Of a stretch of 64,000 bases of DNA, positions 36,497 through 50,600 are shown in pieces; position 1 is the stretch's first letter; each line of letters starts with the position of its first letter. Where the stretch lies: the NCBI GenBank assembly GCA_000310025.1, contig FN649743.1:3416605-3480604 (forward strand), in the 5' to 3' direction. The position numbers and the translations under genes were made by a program. The DNA is from Ectocarpus siliculosus. Its lineage: Eukaryota; Sar; Phaeophyceae; Ectocarpales; Ectocarpaceae. Below the pieces are notes generated by a model, which did no database searches, was not told where the DNA came from, and saw nothing but the letters and a program-made list of their open reading frames with translations.

Positions 36497-36992
36497 GGCG
36501 TCCTCCCCCGCCCCGCCTCTCCCGCGCGATGATGCCCGCCCCTGGGTGCTCGTATCCGCTAGGGAGTGGTAGACGCAATGGCACGGGCGCGTTTGTTCAC
36601 GGAAGATGGGGAGAAATTGTGCCCGTAGCTCACGGAAACGGCAGTAACGACCAACCACGTACTGCAGTCAAGGTGGCGCTTGTCCTCCCCCCTCCGACCT
36701 TGTGGGTGTACAAGCAGGAGTGCGGGCGAGAGCGCGAAAGCTCACACAGCACCCTCGCGCGGTCGATCTCGTGCCGATTCGAGAGAACCTCTGTGTCGAT
36801 CTTTTTTTTTTTTGTCCCCCTCGAAATCTAGACTATCCTTGGTTGCAGCAATCCATCCATATCACACAGATCGTCCAATCACCAGGTGCAGAGCTCGCGA
36901 ACAGGGAGAGCCAGAGAAAAAGCGCAAGACATAGCAAGGAACGGGTATCGGGGAAGCGCCTAACCACCTCTCGCCGAACGTGCTGTGTCATC
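36497..36992. promoter_or_regulatory. Bidirectional promoter region of MTG1 and SGNH-A
   Basis: The start codons at 36496 (minus) and 36993 (plus) are 496 bp apart, so both promoters must share this interval. Blocks of it recur upstream of SGNH-B at about 47270-47690, for instance GTGG(C/T)GCTTGTCCTCCCCCCTC at 36671 and 47391. A T run lies at 36801-36812. Confidence 0.65.
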
Positions 36993-39900
36993 ATGGCAAC
37001 TACCTGGTCCGTTTCCGTCTCCTCACGGTGAGAAAAGAGTCACCAGGGATACACACGATACAAGTACACAGCCGGCGGATTTTTTATTTTTTTGCCCCTC
37101 TTTTCCCCGCCCCATCAACCCGTCAAGTTGATGTTTTGGTTCCCGACTGTCCAACCTTCGCGCTTGTTGTCGGTGGAGCGACATGACGCGCGGAAATCAC
37201 GGTATCTGACCACCCTCTTGTGCGTAGCCTCTCTGCGTTTCTTGGTCATGGCAGCTCTCGTACATTTGCTCCGACGGTTAAAAAAATATGTGTATAAGTG
37301 CGCCTGCGTTTACTTTCCCCGCAAATTTCGCCGCGACTGAACTTGAACAATCCGGCCTCATTCAGCGCATGATCGAGGCCGGACAACACCCAGGAGAGAA
37401 CAAGCAGTGACCGCCTCCATTTCGCGCCCCTTTTGCCTGGTCCGTATGAAACAATGTGGTGCCCAAGGAAGCGGGAAGACGTATCTACACGTATCCGTAT
37501 GTGGCTCGATAAAACCCGCGACCACAAGAAAGAGAGCCGATTGATTGGTGGCCGCAACAAGTGGTTGAAGGTGTTCGGTAGCGTTGTTATAATAAAATAC
37601 TGCAGTACAAGTCTAATCCAGTAGTTGAACGACAGCTGGCTGTTGGACGCCGTACTCTTGAAGGTGTAGCCCAACGCCCTCTGGTGTAGCTACAACCCCC
37701 AAACGTTTTGTAAAAGCGCCTGCGTTGACTCATAATATGGCGCACCGGGAATCCGGTGGGAGAATAATCATGCACGACGTGTGTGCTGCACCGGTATCCT
37801 CCCTGCTCTGCTGTATCTTCAATTTTTTGTTTCTGGGCAACTGATGTACATGTAGTGTACCACGCCGCGTCGTTCTGTGTATTTCGTGATGTAGCCAAGC
37901 AGAGCGGGGAGGGAAAGCATTATAGCGTCGGAATGCGCGTCTAGATACGACTGGCGAGATAGTTCAGGCGGTTGCTTTGAAGGTAGCAATGATGGGCCTT
38001 CTCTGCCTTCGCCGTAACGGTGCTTTCACGAGCAGCCGAAGCGTTGGTGGCTGGTGTCCCACACGCCCGCCTGCTCTCAGCTTCGAGACCGCGAAAGCCC
38101 TCTGACGTTGTGGACGCCGTTGTACATACGACCACGAACCTTCCCTCCTGACACTGAACCGCCGTGGGATGGCCCCCCTCATCTTGGCGAGATGCCAGCG
38201 CAGTCATGAATATTTCGTAGATTAATTCCTGCCTCGATGTTCGGTTCCTGAAATCGCATACGTATGCATGTATTTTTTTGCGCGCGTCGGAACCAACGGT
38301 TTCGTTCGATAGCCAACCAAGGGTAACGGATTGGCGTAACTCCGAATTACACTGACGAACGTTTATCTGAGCAGAGAACCCCACGGGCTGAGCTGGGCAG
38401 GCGGTACAGACCCACAGCTGAGGCAAAATATTTCACTCGCGCGTCTGGCATTGTCGCCGATAGTGTCTACATAAGTGCAGCATGTTTGACAGATCGGTTG
38501 AACGAAGCGCTGGCAACCCGGAATTGATTGTAATGCTGGGGAACGACGCAGGGAGGAAGACGGGTACGGCGACGCTTCTGATCGGCTCCTCGCCGCGAGA
38601 GCCCGCGCGAACGATCTCGAAGCTCCCTCCCCCTCGCGAAGAAATCAAGCAACAGCGACCACGGGCACGCAAGCGACAACGACACAGACACCGACGACGA
38701 CGACAACGCCAGCGCGAAAAAACCGAGGGTGCTCCAGAAAAACCACATGGGTCTCCGCCCTGGGTTGCCTGGCGCTAGGGTGAGTACTCTCCCCGTTCTC
38801 CTCTCTTGCCCGGGTAACGTCCGTTGGAGGCCGTGAACGCGATATGTGTTTCATCTCTTGTAGCAGATACAGCTACTGACACCATGGACATTAGATTATC
38901 CTTGCTCAAGGACAAGTCTGCGGGATGTCAAGGGCTCAATTGTAAAACACCGTTGTTTCGAGTGTCGTCTTTGGAAATTAAATGATGTGTGTAGGCGAAT
39001 TACGCTGAAATATCAGCCACTAGAGTGAAAGAAAAAAGTTCTTGTGTGCGCTCTCCTCCTATGTGACTCTGGCGCCTGGTTCGTCAAATTATGTCTGTAG
39101 ACTGGCGCCCAGAGCAGTCGGGGCAAACACACACACGCAGGGTCAAAAACCTTTCGGCACAGCAGCTTCGTTTCGAGTTCGACGGACTTCATGAACAAGT
39201 ATTGCATAGAAAATCTATTGACAGGAGGTCCGGCGACCGTCCTCCGAATAAGGTTGTTGGATATTCGCACACGCGGATACATGTGATGCCTAGGGCAAAC
39301 AGCATTGCAACAAAGCAGGACAAACAGTTGTTCAAGTATGTGTCCATACGCCCAGCGCCAGAACCGGACCTTGCTTGTTTTCGGGATTTTTCGGTTGAGA
39401 ATTTCGATATGCCCCTCACACGATGAGACATGGGCGGGTAGTGGGAGGATATTTCAAGATGCTGTCGTGTACCATGCACTTGTTGAACAATGGCTTGCCA
39501 TGGGATCGCTTACGATTTCACCGATAGTTTTTTTGTTCCGAGAATATATCGTTGGCGTTGTAGCGATGTTCGCCTGAGAGACAAATCGCTCATCCACCCC
39601 CCCAAGGAAGCGAAGGCGTTTTACGTCGACGGGCGGACCTCCCTGATTCTTTCGCTGTTCTTGACAAAATAAGTGGCTTTAGATGAGGTGATTTCTTGCC
39701 CCCATGGGATATCTCGAATCTGCTGAACCTTGGAATATCGTCTTCGCATTTGCTGCTCTCAACATGTCTCGCCCCCCAACCTCTCAGGTTTCTCGGGGCA
39801 ACTTATGTTGGGAGATGTCCCGGAGGGTACCTCAACTGCGACTACGAGATCGAATTGCCAGAAGGGTAAGGCGCTCCGCTGTCGCACCAGCGGAGTATTT

Positions 39901-42900
39901 CATACCAGGCTGTCAAGTTCGAGGATTCGAGGCTTTATGTAGAATACACTTATGTAAAATATTCTTGACTTCTCTCCCGGGCAGGACGCGTGTGGTGTTG
40001 GCCGTACCCGCAGCTTGCCCAGCTCTGCTTGGAGGCGACAAGCAAACGTTGAATGGAAGGCGTTCCTTTGAGTCGAGCGATGAGGGAATTTTCGGCCTTT
40101 CTGCATGGGCTGCAAATTTGTTTTTCAGTTTGAGGAAGCCAAAAGGGGGGATCCCGTCCGTAGACCCCCGGGCCCCCCCCCCCCCGCCGTACCTTTGCAT
40201 GTTGCTCATGGATGATAGCGATGCTTGTGTACAAAACCCCCGACGTATCGATCGGCTCTCTTGGCGTCTACCCCAACCAAGAAGAGGAAGTATCCACACG
40301 AAGATTGGCATCGCTCTGTCGACGAAGCTGATGCGAGTTCTGTGATTTTGAGCGCGAAATCGACACGGAGTAGCTCGCCCTCCGTCCGCTAAAACAACTG
40401 CTCACAAGCTCTCCTTGTGCACGGTTTTCAGGGTGAATCGGGCCACCGTACCCGTACCTCGTGACGGCCGGCGGAGTTGGATGAGACAGCATGCCGCGCT
40501 AAAGGTGACCGATCCCCTCTCACTCGCCTTGCACGGCTGGTTTGTGGGTGTGGGCGTTGTCTTTGCTGTCGCTGCCACGGGCGGTGATGTGAGGATGATC
40601 GTAGTGTTGACCTTTCTCCGAAGCATTCTACCTCACGCAATTCAGCAACCGTAAGCCAAAAAAAAGGGGTGTTTTTTTTTCATCGTTTTGATGGGGATTT
40701 TCACGCTCACTCTACGAGGTTTCCTACTTTTTTTTTTGTTTGTGGCTGCCTTTGCGGTGTGTGGTCGCTGTGTCGTTCTCAGGCTCAAACCAGCGAGGAA
40801 GGGCCGACGACGCGCGTGCTGGTGCTGGGGGATTCCATCACCGAGGTGGGTGCAATGGAAAGGACCTGGGAAGCATGTAGTCACAAGTCCACGCGGTTAT
40901 CGTAAGTGTATGGCACGGGAAGAACGCGCGAACCACCCCACGCGCGCCGCCGCGCTTCGCGGTAAGTAGGCACCCTTGTCCGGGCGCTGTTAGCTTGCTG
41001 CGAAACCGTGGGCGTTTTCTCTGCACATCCCCCTGCATGTTTCCCCGTTTGCGCCCACCCAGGGTCTCCGCCCTGCTATGTCGGTACTCGATTGTTGTGT
41101 TTCCGAGCAGAGCGCGCTTGCCACCCTGCAGCAACTCTCTTGTCCGGCGGAGCACAGTTGAGATCGGCCCCGCCCCTTGCGCGAAATCGTTGCTTGTTGT
41201 TGCGAACCTTGTTGCCACGAAGGAGTTGCGGCCAGGGAAACGATGAGTGTGTCTGGTTTACCAACTCTTGCGGTATTCGGGGTTTAGTTTTGAGTAGGGG
41301 CGATCCGTCGCGTCTTCGCCTTTTGGTTTGCTAGCCCGACGCGGCCCCATGTGTGTACTAGAGACATTTTTAACGACCGTTCGCAGCTGCGTGTCTCTTC
41401 TCAATCTCTCGCATTCTTTCTCAATCGTCTCCGTCTGTCGTTCTTTTCGCACGTGGTTATGTTTAATACCTGTTTTCAAAGGAACTTCTCGGTACACGGG
41501 GCGGAAAGACCAGGCCAGACTGGGGGTCGCCCGCCGTATGGATGGTGAGTACAGTGGCAGCAGCGGCAGCGGCAGTAGCAGTAGCAGTCTCTTACGTATT
41601 AGAAACGAGTGAAATTCCCTCTAGCCGTTACGAAAGGTTTAAAGATGAGTGATAGCGTACACGGTGCATCCTGTGGGCGTAGCTACTGGACGATGCGTGT
41701 TACAACCGGCCGGTGACTTAGGCTAGGGTTGGCCAATCTGTTGCTCCGTACGCATATGCATGGTATTTTGTCGAACGTCATGGTAGACCTGGCTGGCCCA
41801 CGACATTAGCCTCAGCTGGACAAGCATTGAATCTCCTTTAGTTTCTAGCTCGCGACGCCCCCTCGGGTCTGTCCACCTTCGTGAGTGTATGCCCGGGCTT
41901 CACGACATTATGGCCCTACCCGGTGCAAGCTTGGACGGCTCCTTGTCTGGAGTGGCCCAACGTTAGTCTCCTTGCCGCCGCCGGCAAGCGCCCGGCATCA
42001 GAAAGCAGTAGCGGGAGGTTATCGACCACATCTGGCCGATGGCATGTCCGCACAAACTGATTCGTGGTTGCTCGTGTGGGTGGCTTGATCCTTTGTCTCC
42101 CCAGCGTTATTACGCCGACTTGGGGTCCATCAACCTCGGCGTGTCCGGGGATCAGACGCAACACCTTCTCTGGCGGCTGCAGAACGGCGAGCTACCCGAC
42201 TTGCTGCAACCCGAGGTACTGCTCCCACCACCCTCCCTGTCATGGTTGTGCATCTAGAACTCCCGATGAGTTCGTCCCATACGCATGCCGCTGCTATTGT
42301 TGCCGCTCTCGTTCTTTTCTTGTTGTTCATATGAAGTATGTCTAGCGTTTTCGCTTCCGCGCACCTTCGAGCCGGGGCTATTCCTCATCTTCCGCCGTGC
42401 CACGAATCCTAGTTGCGCACCACGAGTTTGCTCCGCACGCCTGTGTGCAGTTTCGCGAAGGATCCCCTTCCGTGCTTGTTTTTTGGTTGTTGTTCTTTTG
42501 TCCCTGGCGTTATGAATACCATCACACATTCTCGCTTTTCCCGGCCGAAGATGTGCTATAGGTACCCCCAAACGAGCAGCTCGGCTTGACAACCTAAAAA
42601 TCGAGCTTATCTTTGTTGTTCAAGCGTACATATCGTATGCCCGTGTGTTGATGTTGGGTCTCGTTTGGTTCCCGAGCCGTGTGTGTCCGTTTTACTGGGT
42701 AAGGGCTGACAGACTTGTAGTCGGGATGACGACGCTCGTGTTCGATCGGCGTGCTCGCGCGGCTCGCAGCGTGTGCATTGTAGTTGGTCGGCAGACAGAT
42801 GTAGGCCTTCCCATTCTCGTTCCCTCACTCCTGAGGGGTGAGGAGACTTTTAGCGCTTTGTGTCATTGCCTCGCCATCGACCGTCGCTCGTAGAATGCGC

Positions 42901-45019
42901 GTGTTTCGCTGCCCCCCCCCCCCCCCCGTCGGCGCTTCTATCCCGTACTAATGGTGCGCTGTTTTCTGTATTTTTTTCTCTCTGTCGTCTGTCGGAACCC
43001 TGAAGTCTATTCTTGTGGCCATCGGGACCAACAACCTCGGGAAGGGCATGGACGCGCAGGACACGGTCGGAGGAGTCAAGGCCGTCGTCAAGGTACAGAA
43101 ACAAGTATTCTAGAAGGCAGTAGAGAGTATTCTCACCTGTACCACACACACGCTGTAGCTGCTGCTGTTGGCCACAAGGAGCGCCGCTTCACCAATCCTT
43201 CCCAAGGGGTCAATAGACCGACGAAGGCACGAGCTTGATTGAGTTGCGTGGGGTCACCCGTGGGCATAGCATTAGTTTCACACAGGGCAGCCTGTAGTCT
43301 ATATATTCGCTGTTTGCGTTTAGGGTCACTTTTCACCACGAGACGGCCCTCTAACGGAGGGCTTTCCGTCGGTCACCCGACCGAATCACGGCCGACATCC
43401 CGGCAAGACGCGACGCTGGGTGTTGCATGATTTTCGACGTAGGAAGATCCAACAAAGGAAGATATCGCGCCTGTCGTTGGTGGCGTGTCTTGCAGCTAAT
43501 CAAGATGTTGTGTCGTGTGTCGTTGATGTGATGGCTGCTTGCCTCCCTCTCCTCAGTACGTGCGAGAGCAAAGGCCCGACGCACTGGTGTCTGTGATGGC
43601 CCTGTTCCCGAGAGCTGACCCCAACGACAAGAAAAACCCAACCCCGTGGCCGGTGATCGATGAGGTATGGCCCATTTTCTATTCCTTCGTGTATCTGGAC
43701 AGGAGTGTAGTGGAACCTGTGGCAGATGATACCCCCCCGCACAAGCTTTACTCCCGCTGGACCTGTCGGAGACTCTTTGGCAACATCCCGTGGAATCAAG
43801 CAGACATAACGTGCTAAGGTCATAGCAATCCCCGAAGTGTATCCCTCCATGATTTTGCCCCGAGTTGCTGCAATTGTTGTTTAGACGTTGCTGGTTTGTT
43901 CTCGAGTATCCTTGTTCGAAATTCACTGGTTGCTTCCTACAGAGCGATCCGGCAATGTGCTTTGTTTACATTCATCTCTGGCTTGTTTGCACGGGACCGG
44001 TAGATGTTTCTCTTTCATCGATTTCTATAGTGGTGTTGAATTCACGAAGCAAGCCGTCGCGTGCTTTTCTGTTGTGAGAACAACATGCACGTGGTGTTCC
44101 TGCCTCCAACGTCATGCATGAACACGCTCATGCAAAAGCTAACGCGCCCGGGATACATTTTCGTTGAAATGCATGTACACGACAAAGGTGAACGGATTGC
44201 TGGAGCACCTGCTGAGGCTCAAGTTCGGCACGAAAAAGGTTCACTTCATCGACTGCAATGACAGGTATTTTGGTAGGCTATACATTGGCGTCTGTCTGTA
44301 GGCCCCCCCCCGTCGGATTCGTTCGTACGGCCTTGAGGTTCACAGGAGTGAACAACACAGCAGCATGCTCATGAGGGGCGTCGCGGGAGAATCGGATACG
44401 TGGAAGCGTTGCCGGGGGAATCTGAAACCGAAACCCTTCGTAGAAACCCTTCTGTATTGCACGTTCATGGCAGCTGTACAATACGATGCAACCCCCCGAG
44501 GATTCGCACCCAGAACTAGCTAGCTGAAAAACTCTAGGCTGATGCTTCAGCAACAAGGAACGTGTTGAGGGAAGCGCACGCTCCACAGTGAATCCTCTTG
44601 AGTTGCCAATGGTTGACATTCGCCCCACACAAGAAGTTTGGCTGAGCCTGATCTGTGGTTCCTTGTGATCAGATAGGATGTTCATTTGAACGATTTTCGA
44701 GAAGGAGTCTCCCGCCTTTGGCTGGAAATACGTTCTCTGCTCAAATGTCCTCCCCGGCCGGACTTCCGACCGAACCTCTCATTTTCTATGATACCGCTGC
44801 GCCATATCCCACATATCCCACAAACTACCCGGTTACACTTTTGTGGCCTGGCCCAACCTTAGGTTCTTGGCGGAAGATCGGTATGGCCGCGAGGTTCTCA
44901 ACAAGGAGTTCATCCTGCCGGACAACCTCCACCTCACCGGCGACGGCCTGGATGCTTGGGCCGACTGCGCGGAAGCCGCGGTTCACTCTGGGCTAGGGGA
45001 AGGCCAACTTAGACAGTAG
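36993..45019 (+). CDS. Membrane-anchored SGNH/GDSL hydrolase, PAF-acetylhydrolase Ib-like, paralogue A
   Basis: Eleven exons give 359 residues: 36993-37027, 38552-38779, 39788-39865, 40432-40504, 40783-40845, 41482-41544, 42105-42215, 43006-43092, 43557-43664, 44188-44264 and 44863-45019. All phases match, and they are identical to those of paralogue B. Residues 13-75 are a Ser/Thr/Arg-rich cytosolic-type tail. Residues ~76-96 (WVSALGCLALGGFLGATYV) are a likely signal anchor, so the catalytic domain should be lumenal or extracellular. Block I VLGDSITE carries nucleophile Ser156, block II is NLGVSGDQT, block III is AIGTNN (226-227), and block V PDNLHLT carries Asp328 and His331. LLWRLQNGELPD is typical of PAF-AH Ib alpha subunits, which remove acetyl groups; the real substrate is unknown. 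The distant first exon was accepted because its phase and the matching exon in B agree. Confidence 0.93.
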
Positions 45020-47129
45020 AGGGCCACCGTTGTCTTGCGTTTTGTAGTATTTCCGTGCGTGTGTATTGGACGCTCGCCTTTTTTCACGATGAGCGGTACC
45101 GCGTACCATGCGGGGATTTGAACAGTACACGTTTTTCTTGTTTCCAACCATATCAACAATGAGGTGGTAGCAGTGTCTGTATCGCTCTCCACTCTCAAAA
45201 CGCTACATATTGAAGCTGGTTACAGGGTAGCTGTTGCAAAGCTTCTGGTACAAGATGGGGCAGTCGTGCTACAACAGTAGAGTCGACCGCGAGCCAGACG
45301 ATTTTGTGCTGTTCGTGAAAGTTAGTTGCTGACATTGTTTCCCTTATTTTTTCGTGTCGTATGCGAGTTATTCATGTGACAGGCATGCCTTAGTGAGAGT
45401 GCCAAAACGTTGCCCGTAGAAAACTGTACATACCTTCCGACGTCGCCAAAGAGTTCCCTGTGTTGTTGTGCGTTGTGTCCTGTGACGAGAATCGTGTTGC
45501 ATTGTTGTGTATGTAGCGAATATTGAGTATTACCACGTTTGCCTCCTGGGACATCCTCCAGGAGACTATTGTTCGCCCATGTCTTCGGGGGGCATGGGAC
45601 GTGTGTTTGTCTAACCCGAAAGCCGTTTGCTGGACGCTTGATGCTGTGTAGAAAAAGAATGGCACCGTCGGCCTTGGAGATAGGGGCGACGGGGAACGAA
45701 ATCCCGCAACCCCAAGGTTGACGTGTCTTTGACGTTGTACATAGCTTGATGCAGACGTCATCCCACACGACGCAAGTTTCTGTTTGAAGGGCTTGGCAAG
45801 GCTTGGGGGCGACTTTTCGGGTGTGCACCATGTATTGCGCGTAACCTATTCTTGTTTTTATTATCTCGACGGAAGAGATCATTTTTTTCGTGCTGTTAAT
45901 CTCTCTTCTGGCAACACTGTGAGGCGCTGCGGTTGCGCGCGCAGACCCCCGCGGATGAGCGTGAGGTAACAACCGGACGCCTGAGCGAGCCAGTTGCCCC
46001 AGTTTCTTTTCCGGGTGACCGTTGGTGTTGCTGTAGGCGTACATACCAGCAAGTGGATTTCGTCTGCCCAGGGGCGATCATGTGGCTTTGTCTACACGGG
46101 GTAGGCACAAATTTATCATCAAGGCTTGTTGCGAGATTATAGATTCCCTCCGTCTTTTAGTGAGAGTCGTTGCTGTTGGTTTTCTGCTCTTCATCGAGGA
46201 GAGCGGTTTGGATTGTTCTTTTCTCCGTCTTCGTTCTTCAAAGAAAATTCCATCTCAGTTGTTTCGGTGCAAGCACATATGTAAACGAACGTCGACACCC
46301 GGACCTAAAGTGACTCTGCCAAAACTGACTGGCCGAACTCCGGTGTTCCCACGCCAATTCGGCTGGAAAAAAAACTTTTCCCTTTGACGTCAAGGAGATG
46401 ATGGTCTTTCCACATTTAGCTGGGGCGGCGCACGCCGCCGAGATCCTCCTGGTTGCCACACAGCAGTAACTCGTTATTGGTGCGGGGTTTTAGTCTTCTA
46501 CCCCCGGCCTTTGAACGGCGTACGTACTGGAGTGATGACAACCAATCGAATGTAGACTGCTTTGAAAATATGGCAGTAAGAACACTTAGTGATCACACAC
46601 GAGCTAGGACCAGTTGGTAAGTGTTCTGCAGGAAGCTCCTCCAGTTGTGGCACAGAGCATCAGCGGGCTCGGCTTGTCTGTGTACTGTAGCAGCCTCGTC
46701 TATGCTCACCTCTTCTCAAACCAAGACAAACCAAGACTGCAATTTTTCACCAGTGGTCAAAATTAAGAGACAGCAGGCGACACGGGCAGTGCCTCAACAA
46801 GTTAAATGCGCAACGTACGGAAATCAGTGAGGACATCATGGAGAAGCGAATCTGCGCGTTTGCACGCCCAGATCTGTCGAGACTGCAGCTCGCTGTGGTT
46901 CGAATGTCCGGTCACCTCTTGGTCAAAAGCCATCACGATGCACTGCTTGTACGCACCCTCACAGACTCAAACCTCTTGACTGCAGGTGAACAGCAGTGTA
47001 AGTCAAACCACTAGCTTCCTTGGGTGACCAGCAGCTTGGGGGGATTGGGTCTGTGACGGTACCTACCGCAGTGGACCGTGCACGGGACCTACAGATGCGA
47101 CACATGTGGGGATGTGTGCGGACATCTTG
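45020..47129. other. Region between the SGNH paralogues
   Basis: The segment 45560-45750 resembles 57180-57330 downstream of paralogue B (shared GGCTTTCTGGAC..TTGATGC and GGACTTGGAGAT patterns), so the duplicated unit extends past the 3' ends of the genes. A 240-residue minus-strand frame (45322-46044) has no recognisable domain and covers this repeat. Nothing else is seen. Confidence 0.5.
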
Positions 47130-47380
47130 GACCGCATCACCTCTGCAGTACTGTTGCAGGATGTCTTGAGGTGCTGGCACTGCGGCCGGCGGTTGCTAAT
47201 GTTGCTGAGGGCGGGGAGTCAACGATCTGTGTCGGCGTGCTCGAGCCTCCAAGCACCTGCCGGCCATGAAGTCCCTCCTGTGTGGTAAGGCAGAGTTCGA
47301 GCAGAAGACGTTGCGTGCAAGAACGGGCGTGTGTCTTTCTGCTGAAGATGGGAGGACTTGTACCCGTGGACAACCAAGCA
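47130..47380. pseudogene. Probable relic of the MTG1 5' end carried by the SGNH duplication
   Basis: This stretch aligns by eye with 36360-36640, which covers part of MTG1 exon 1 and its upstream region. Shared patterns in order are GTGCTGGCACTGCGGCC, TCGGCGTGC(C/T)YGAGCC, ACGGGCG and GAAGATGGG. It lies at the same distance upstream of paralogue B as MTG1 exon 1 does upstream of paralogue A. It has no open MTG1 frame. Confidence 0.5.
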
Positions 47381-47693
47381 CATCACTCGAGGTGGTGCTT
47401 GTCCTCCCCCCTCACCCCTCGTGTGTGTGCCTATTGTAGCGTGCGCAGCAATGTGCAAAACACGCGGATGATCACGTGCCGGTTCGGCAACCCACCTCAT
47501 CGTTCCCCGTGCCCCCCTGCCTCCCGGCCTCCCGGTCCCTCCCTGTCACGTATTTTTCTGGCTCTTCCACCCGTACATACCATCCAACCGCGGTTCAGAG
47601 GTATAGAAAAAAACAGTGGAAAAAAGCGCAAGATACACACGTGACACCCGGGAAGCGTTTGTTGAATCGCCTCTGGCCGAAGGCACTACTACC

Positions 47694-50600
47694 ATGGCGA
47701 CTACAGCGTCCGCTTCTCGGTAAGTGCCACACTTCAACCTACGGACACAGCAGGCAGTGGACAGATCTGCCGACTAAACGGGCTGAATTTGTTTAATTCG
47801 CCGTGTCTTTCCCCGCCGCTAACTTGATGTTGGTTTCCGACCCCTCCTTGAACCTTGAACCTTAGCTTGTTGTCGATGCGTCGGTATTGCGACGTTATGC
47901 ATGGGTAGCAGTGGTGAGTGTACAGCCCTCCCGGTACTCGTCCGCGTTCGCTACGGTTCTGTTCCGTTGAGGCATCTCTGCCGGCAGGCCGACGGCGGGT
48001 GTGCGCTCCTACGACAGAAGCCGGCTGCGTGATGTGGAAATCCTCACCATTTGTAATTCCGACTTTCAAACCAAAGGGCAGAACAATCCAACGCACGGTG
48101 CAGGGTGCCGGGGGCAGCACCCCGCGAGGCAAGGAGTTGACCACCTTTATCGCGAGCTTCTTCCGTTACCAAGCGAAGGAAACTCTGCTTGCTGCTGCTG
48201 TGCCCAGTGAAGCATCACGGCATTGGTACCACCAATCATACATATCAAGTCAACCTGTTGCCAGGGCTTGTCACCCTGGTTGAAACTGTAGATACTGCTG
48301 TAATCACGTGGGTCGGTAGCCACCGCAGGGTGCGTAGCTGACGACACTCTGCTGTAGCATGTCCATTGGTGTCGAAGACACATGCCGGGAACCCGCACGG
48401 CATAATCATGCAGGGGTCATCATGCAGGGGGTGTCCCACACCAAGATCCTCGGTGCTGATAGGCTAGTCGAACTGCGTGCTGTATGTACTTCAGTACCGA
48501 TGTAACATGTACACACACTGCTGTGTTGTAGACATGTACAGCAGTAGCAGCGCGATGATATTGGGAACAAGGAAAAGGGCCGTTGCAACAGAAACTTGCA
48601 AATTCAGAAATAACGTCAACATCGGTCCAACTGCCGAAGTCTTGCATTTCTTCAAATGGTTGAAATGTGTTGAATGTCGCATGCTGCTGATTTCTGATTT
48701 CCTTTTTTTTTTTTTCTTGAGTACGAGTACTTTTGTACTGGAATACCTACAACACACACACCTGCGCCGTCGACCCGACAGCTCGGTGTAGACATTGGTC
48801 GGGGGTTGTCGCCCTCCTGATTCTCTCCTCTTGGTTCGAATCTAGCACCACCCACGCCCCAACCGCTACCCGTTTTCTTTATGTCTTGTTTTTTGGGATA
48901 CTGCTGTATATCGCATTACCCTTCTTTGTCCGGCAACTACAACACACGCCACAAGCAACTTGGTCGAACGTGCCAGAGCCTACCGATTGTGGTGTATGTA
49001 TCTATGAGTGGCGTTTCATGCCTTGACAGCAAAAGCAGCAGCACCACGCAACCAGAAAACGGGTCTATTAGAGGTGTTACTGCTGTGAACTGCTTCGTGT
49101 AGAGCATGCAGCAGCTTGAGTTCTGACCAAAGTGCCCGATCTTCTGGGTACGTTGACCCGTGGCCGTCGTCCTCCACGTACATACTACGAGTGTATGCCC
49201 GGTTGAAGAACCAGTGATTTTGGCGCTGGCTCTATTGTGATACTTAAATCCAATACAAAGAAAAATATCAACCTTCCCGCAGGAGGGGCCTGGTGCGTCC
49301 TACTGTCATCGGTAGAGGACACCGCGAGGACGCGCCGTGCGTGCTGGCACGTTCAGGTTCGCCACTGGAGCTGAAAAGTCGAAGGTCGCAGCAGCCTCTG
49401 AAAACAGTCCGAAATCTGTCACAACCCTAAACCAAGCGGAATCCAAAATTTGTCACAGCCGTGCTCACCGCCAACGGACCGTAAACCCATGAACGGAGGT
49501 GCTCCAAGGTGCTCTTGCGTTGCTTTTCAAAATTTATCAACGTCAATTTTTTTTTGTCATCTTCCCTCAACACATGCAAATCAAGCCAGTCTGGTTCACG
49601 GCGCGTTCTCCGATGTACCAGAGGTTGTTGAATGTTCGATCTACGGTCCACAAATGTTGGTGTTGAACGAGACCTTTTTTGCCCCCACCTTACAAAGCTG
49701 CTTTTGAGAAAATCCCTCTCTCTACATTGTACCGAAGTAGTTGTTTCGTCTTGTTTGTTAAGCGCCATTGTTCGCTTTCGCTTTTGCAACGCTTTTTTTC
49801 GTGAGGAACCTGGCGCAGCCGTAAGAAAGTGCGTCTGTTCTCAAACCCATTTTTCACATTTGTCGCGTGAAAGATCGAACTTTACAAAATTTTTATTTAC
49901 CTCGGTGTGGACGTGTGTAACACTACAGCAATGCTTTTCGACGGCCTGTTCAACTGGCGACGGGCTTGAAGACGAGCCTACAGTAGTAGTTGTTGGCCGC
50001 CGTCCCCTTTCGCCGTTGAAAAATCACGTGTGGTGGGTGATCAGTGTGCGGCTGCGGTGGAGGCCTAGGCTACACACACGCGCGCCGATAGCTACACACG
50101 CCCGGCTGCTAGATACTATTGCTGTTTCGGCTTGTGGAACAACATGAAGAGCCCTTCGGCTTGCGGACGTCATTGCACGAGATGTAATTGAGCCCCCAAA
50201 CTGCAAATTTTCGAAATACCCAAAACCTAGAACCTAAACACAGCCATCTCTACTATCGGGCCAAGGAGGGGGTAAGCTGTCGAAAGCACCAAGAACTGGC
50301 GTTTGGCGCGAACGTCTATCTGCAGCAGTGGCTGACCAATACCTGCTGCATGTGGCACCGCTGGCGAAACCGTCGGGATTTTTTTTTATGGTGATGGGGG
50401 TCGAAGCAGGGACGGAGACGAGTTGTACGGCGGCGAGGCTTCTCGCCGGCTCCTAGCCGAGGGTGCGCCCGTGAGTGACCTCGAGGCCCCCTCGCGAAGA
50501 AAGCAGGCGACAGCGATCAGGACAACGGCTGCCGCGACAACGCAGCAACAAACCAGCCGGTGCTCCAGAAAAACGGCGTGGGTTTCCACCCTTGGGGTTC

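Noticed and set aside
45322-46044. 240-residue minus-strand frame
   Set aside because: No recognisable domain, not preserved in the duplicated partner segment near 57180-57330.
47918-48283. 121-residue frame and the opposing 136-residue frame in the SGNH-B first intron
   Set aside because: Some stretches look protein-like, but no family is recognised, both strands are equally open, and it lies inside an intron with matching flanks.
48830-48860. GGTTCGAATC, a possible tRNA B box (similar words near 32610 and 46900)
   Set aside because: No matching A box or acceptor stem at tRNA spacing on either side.
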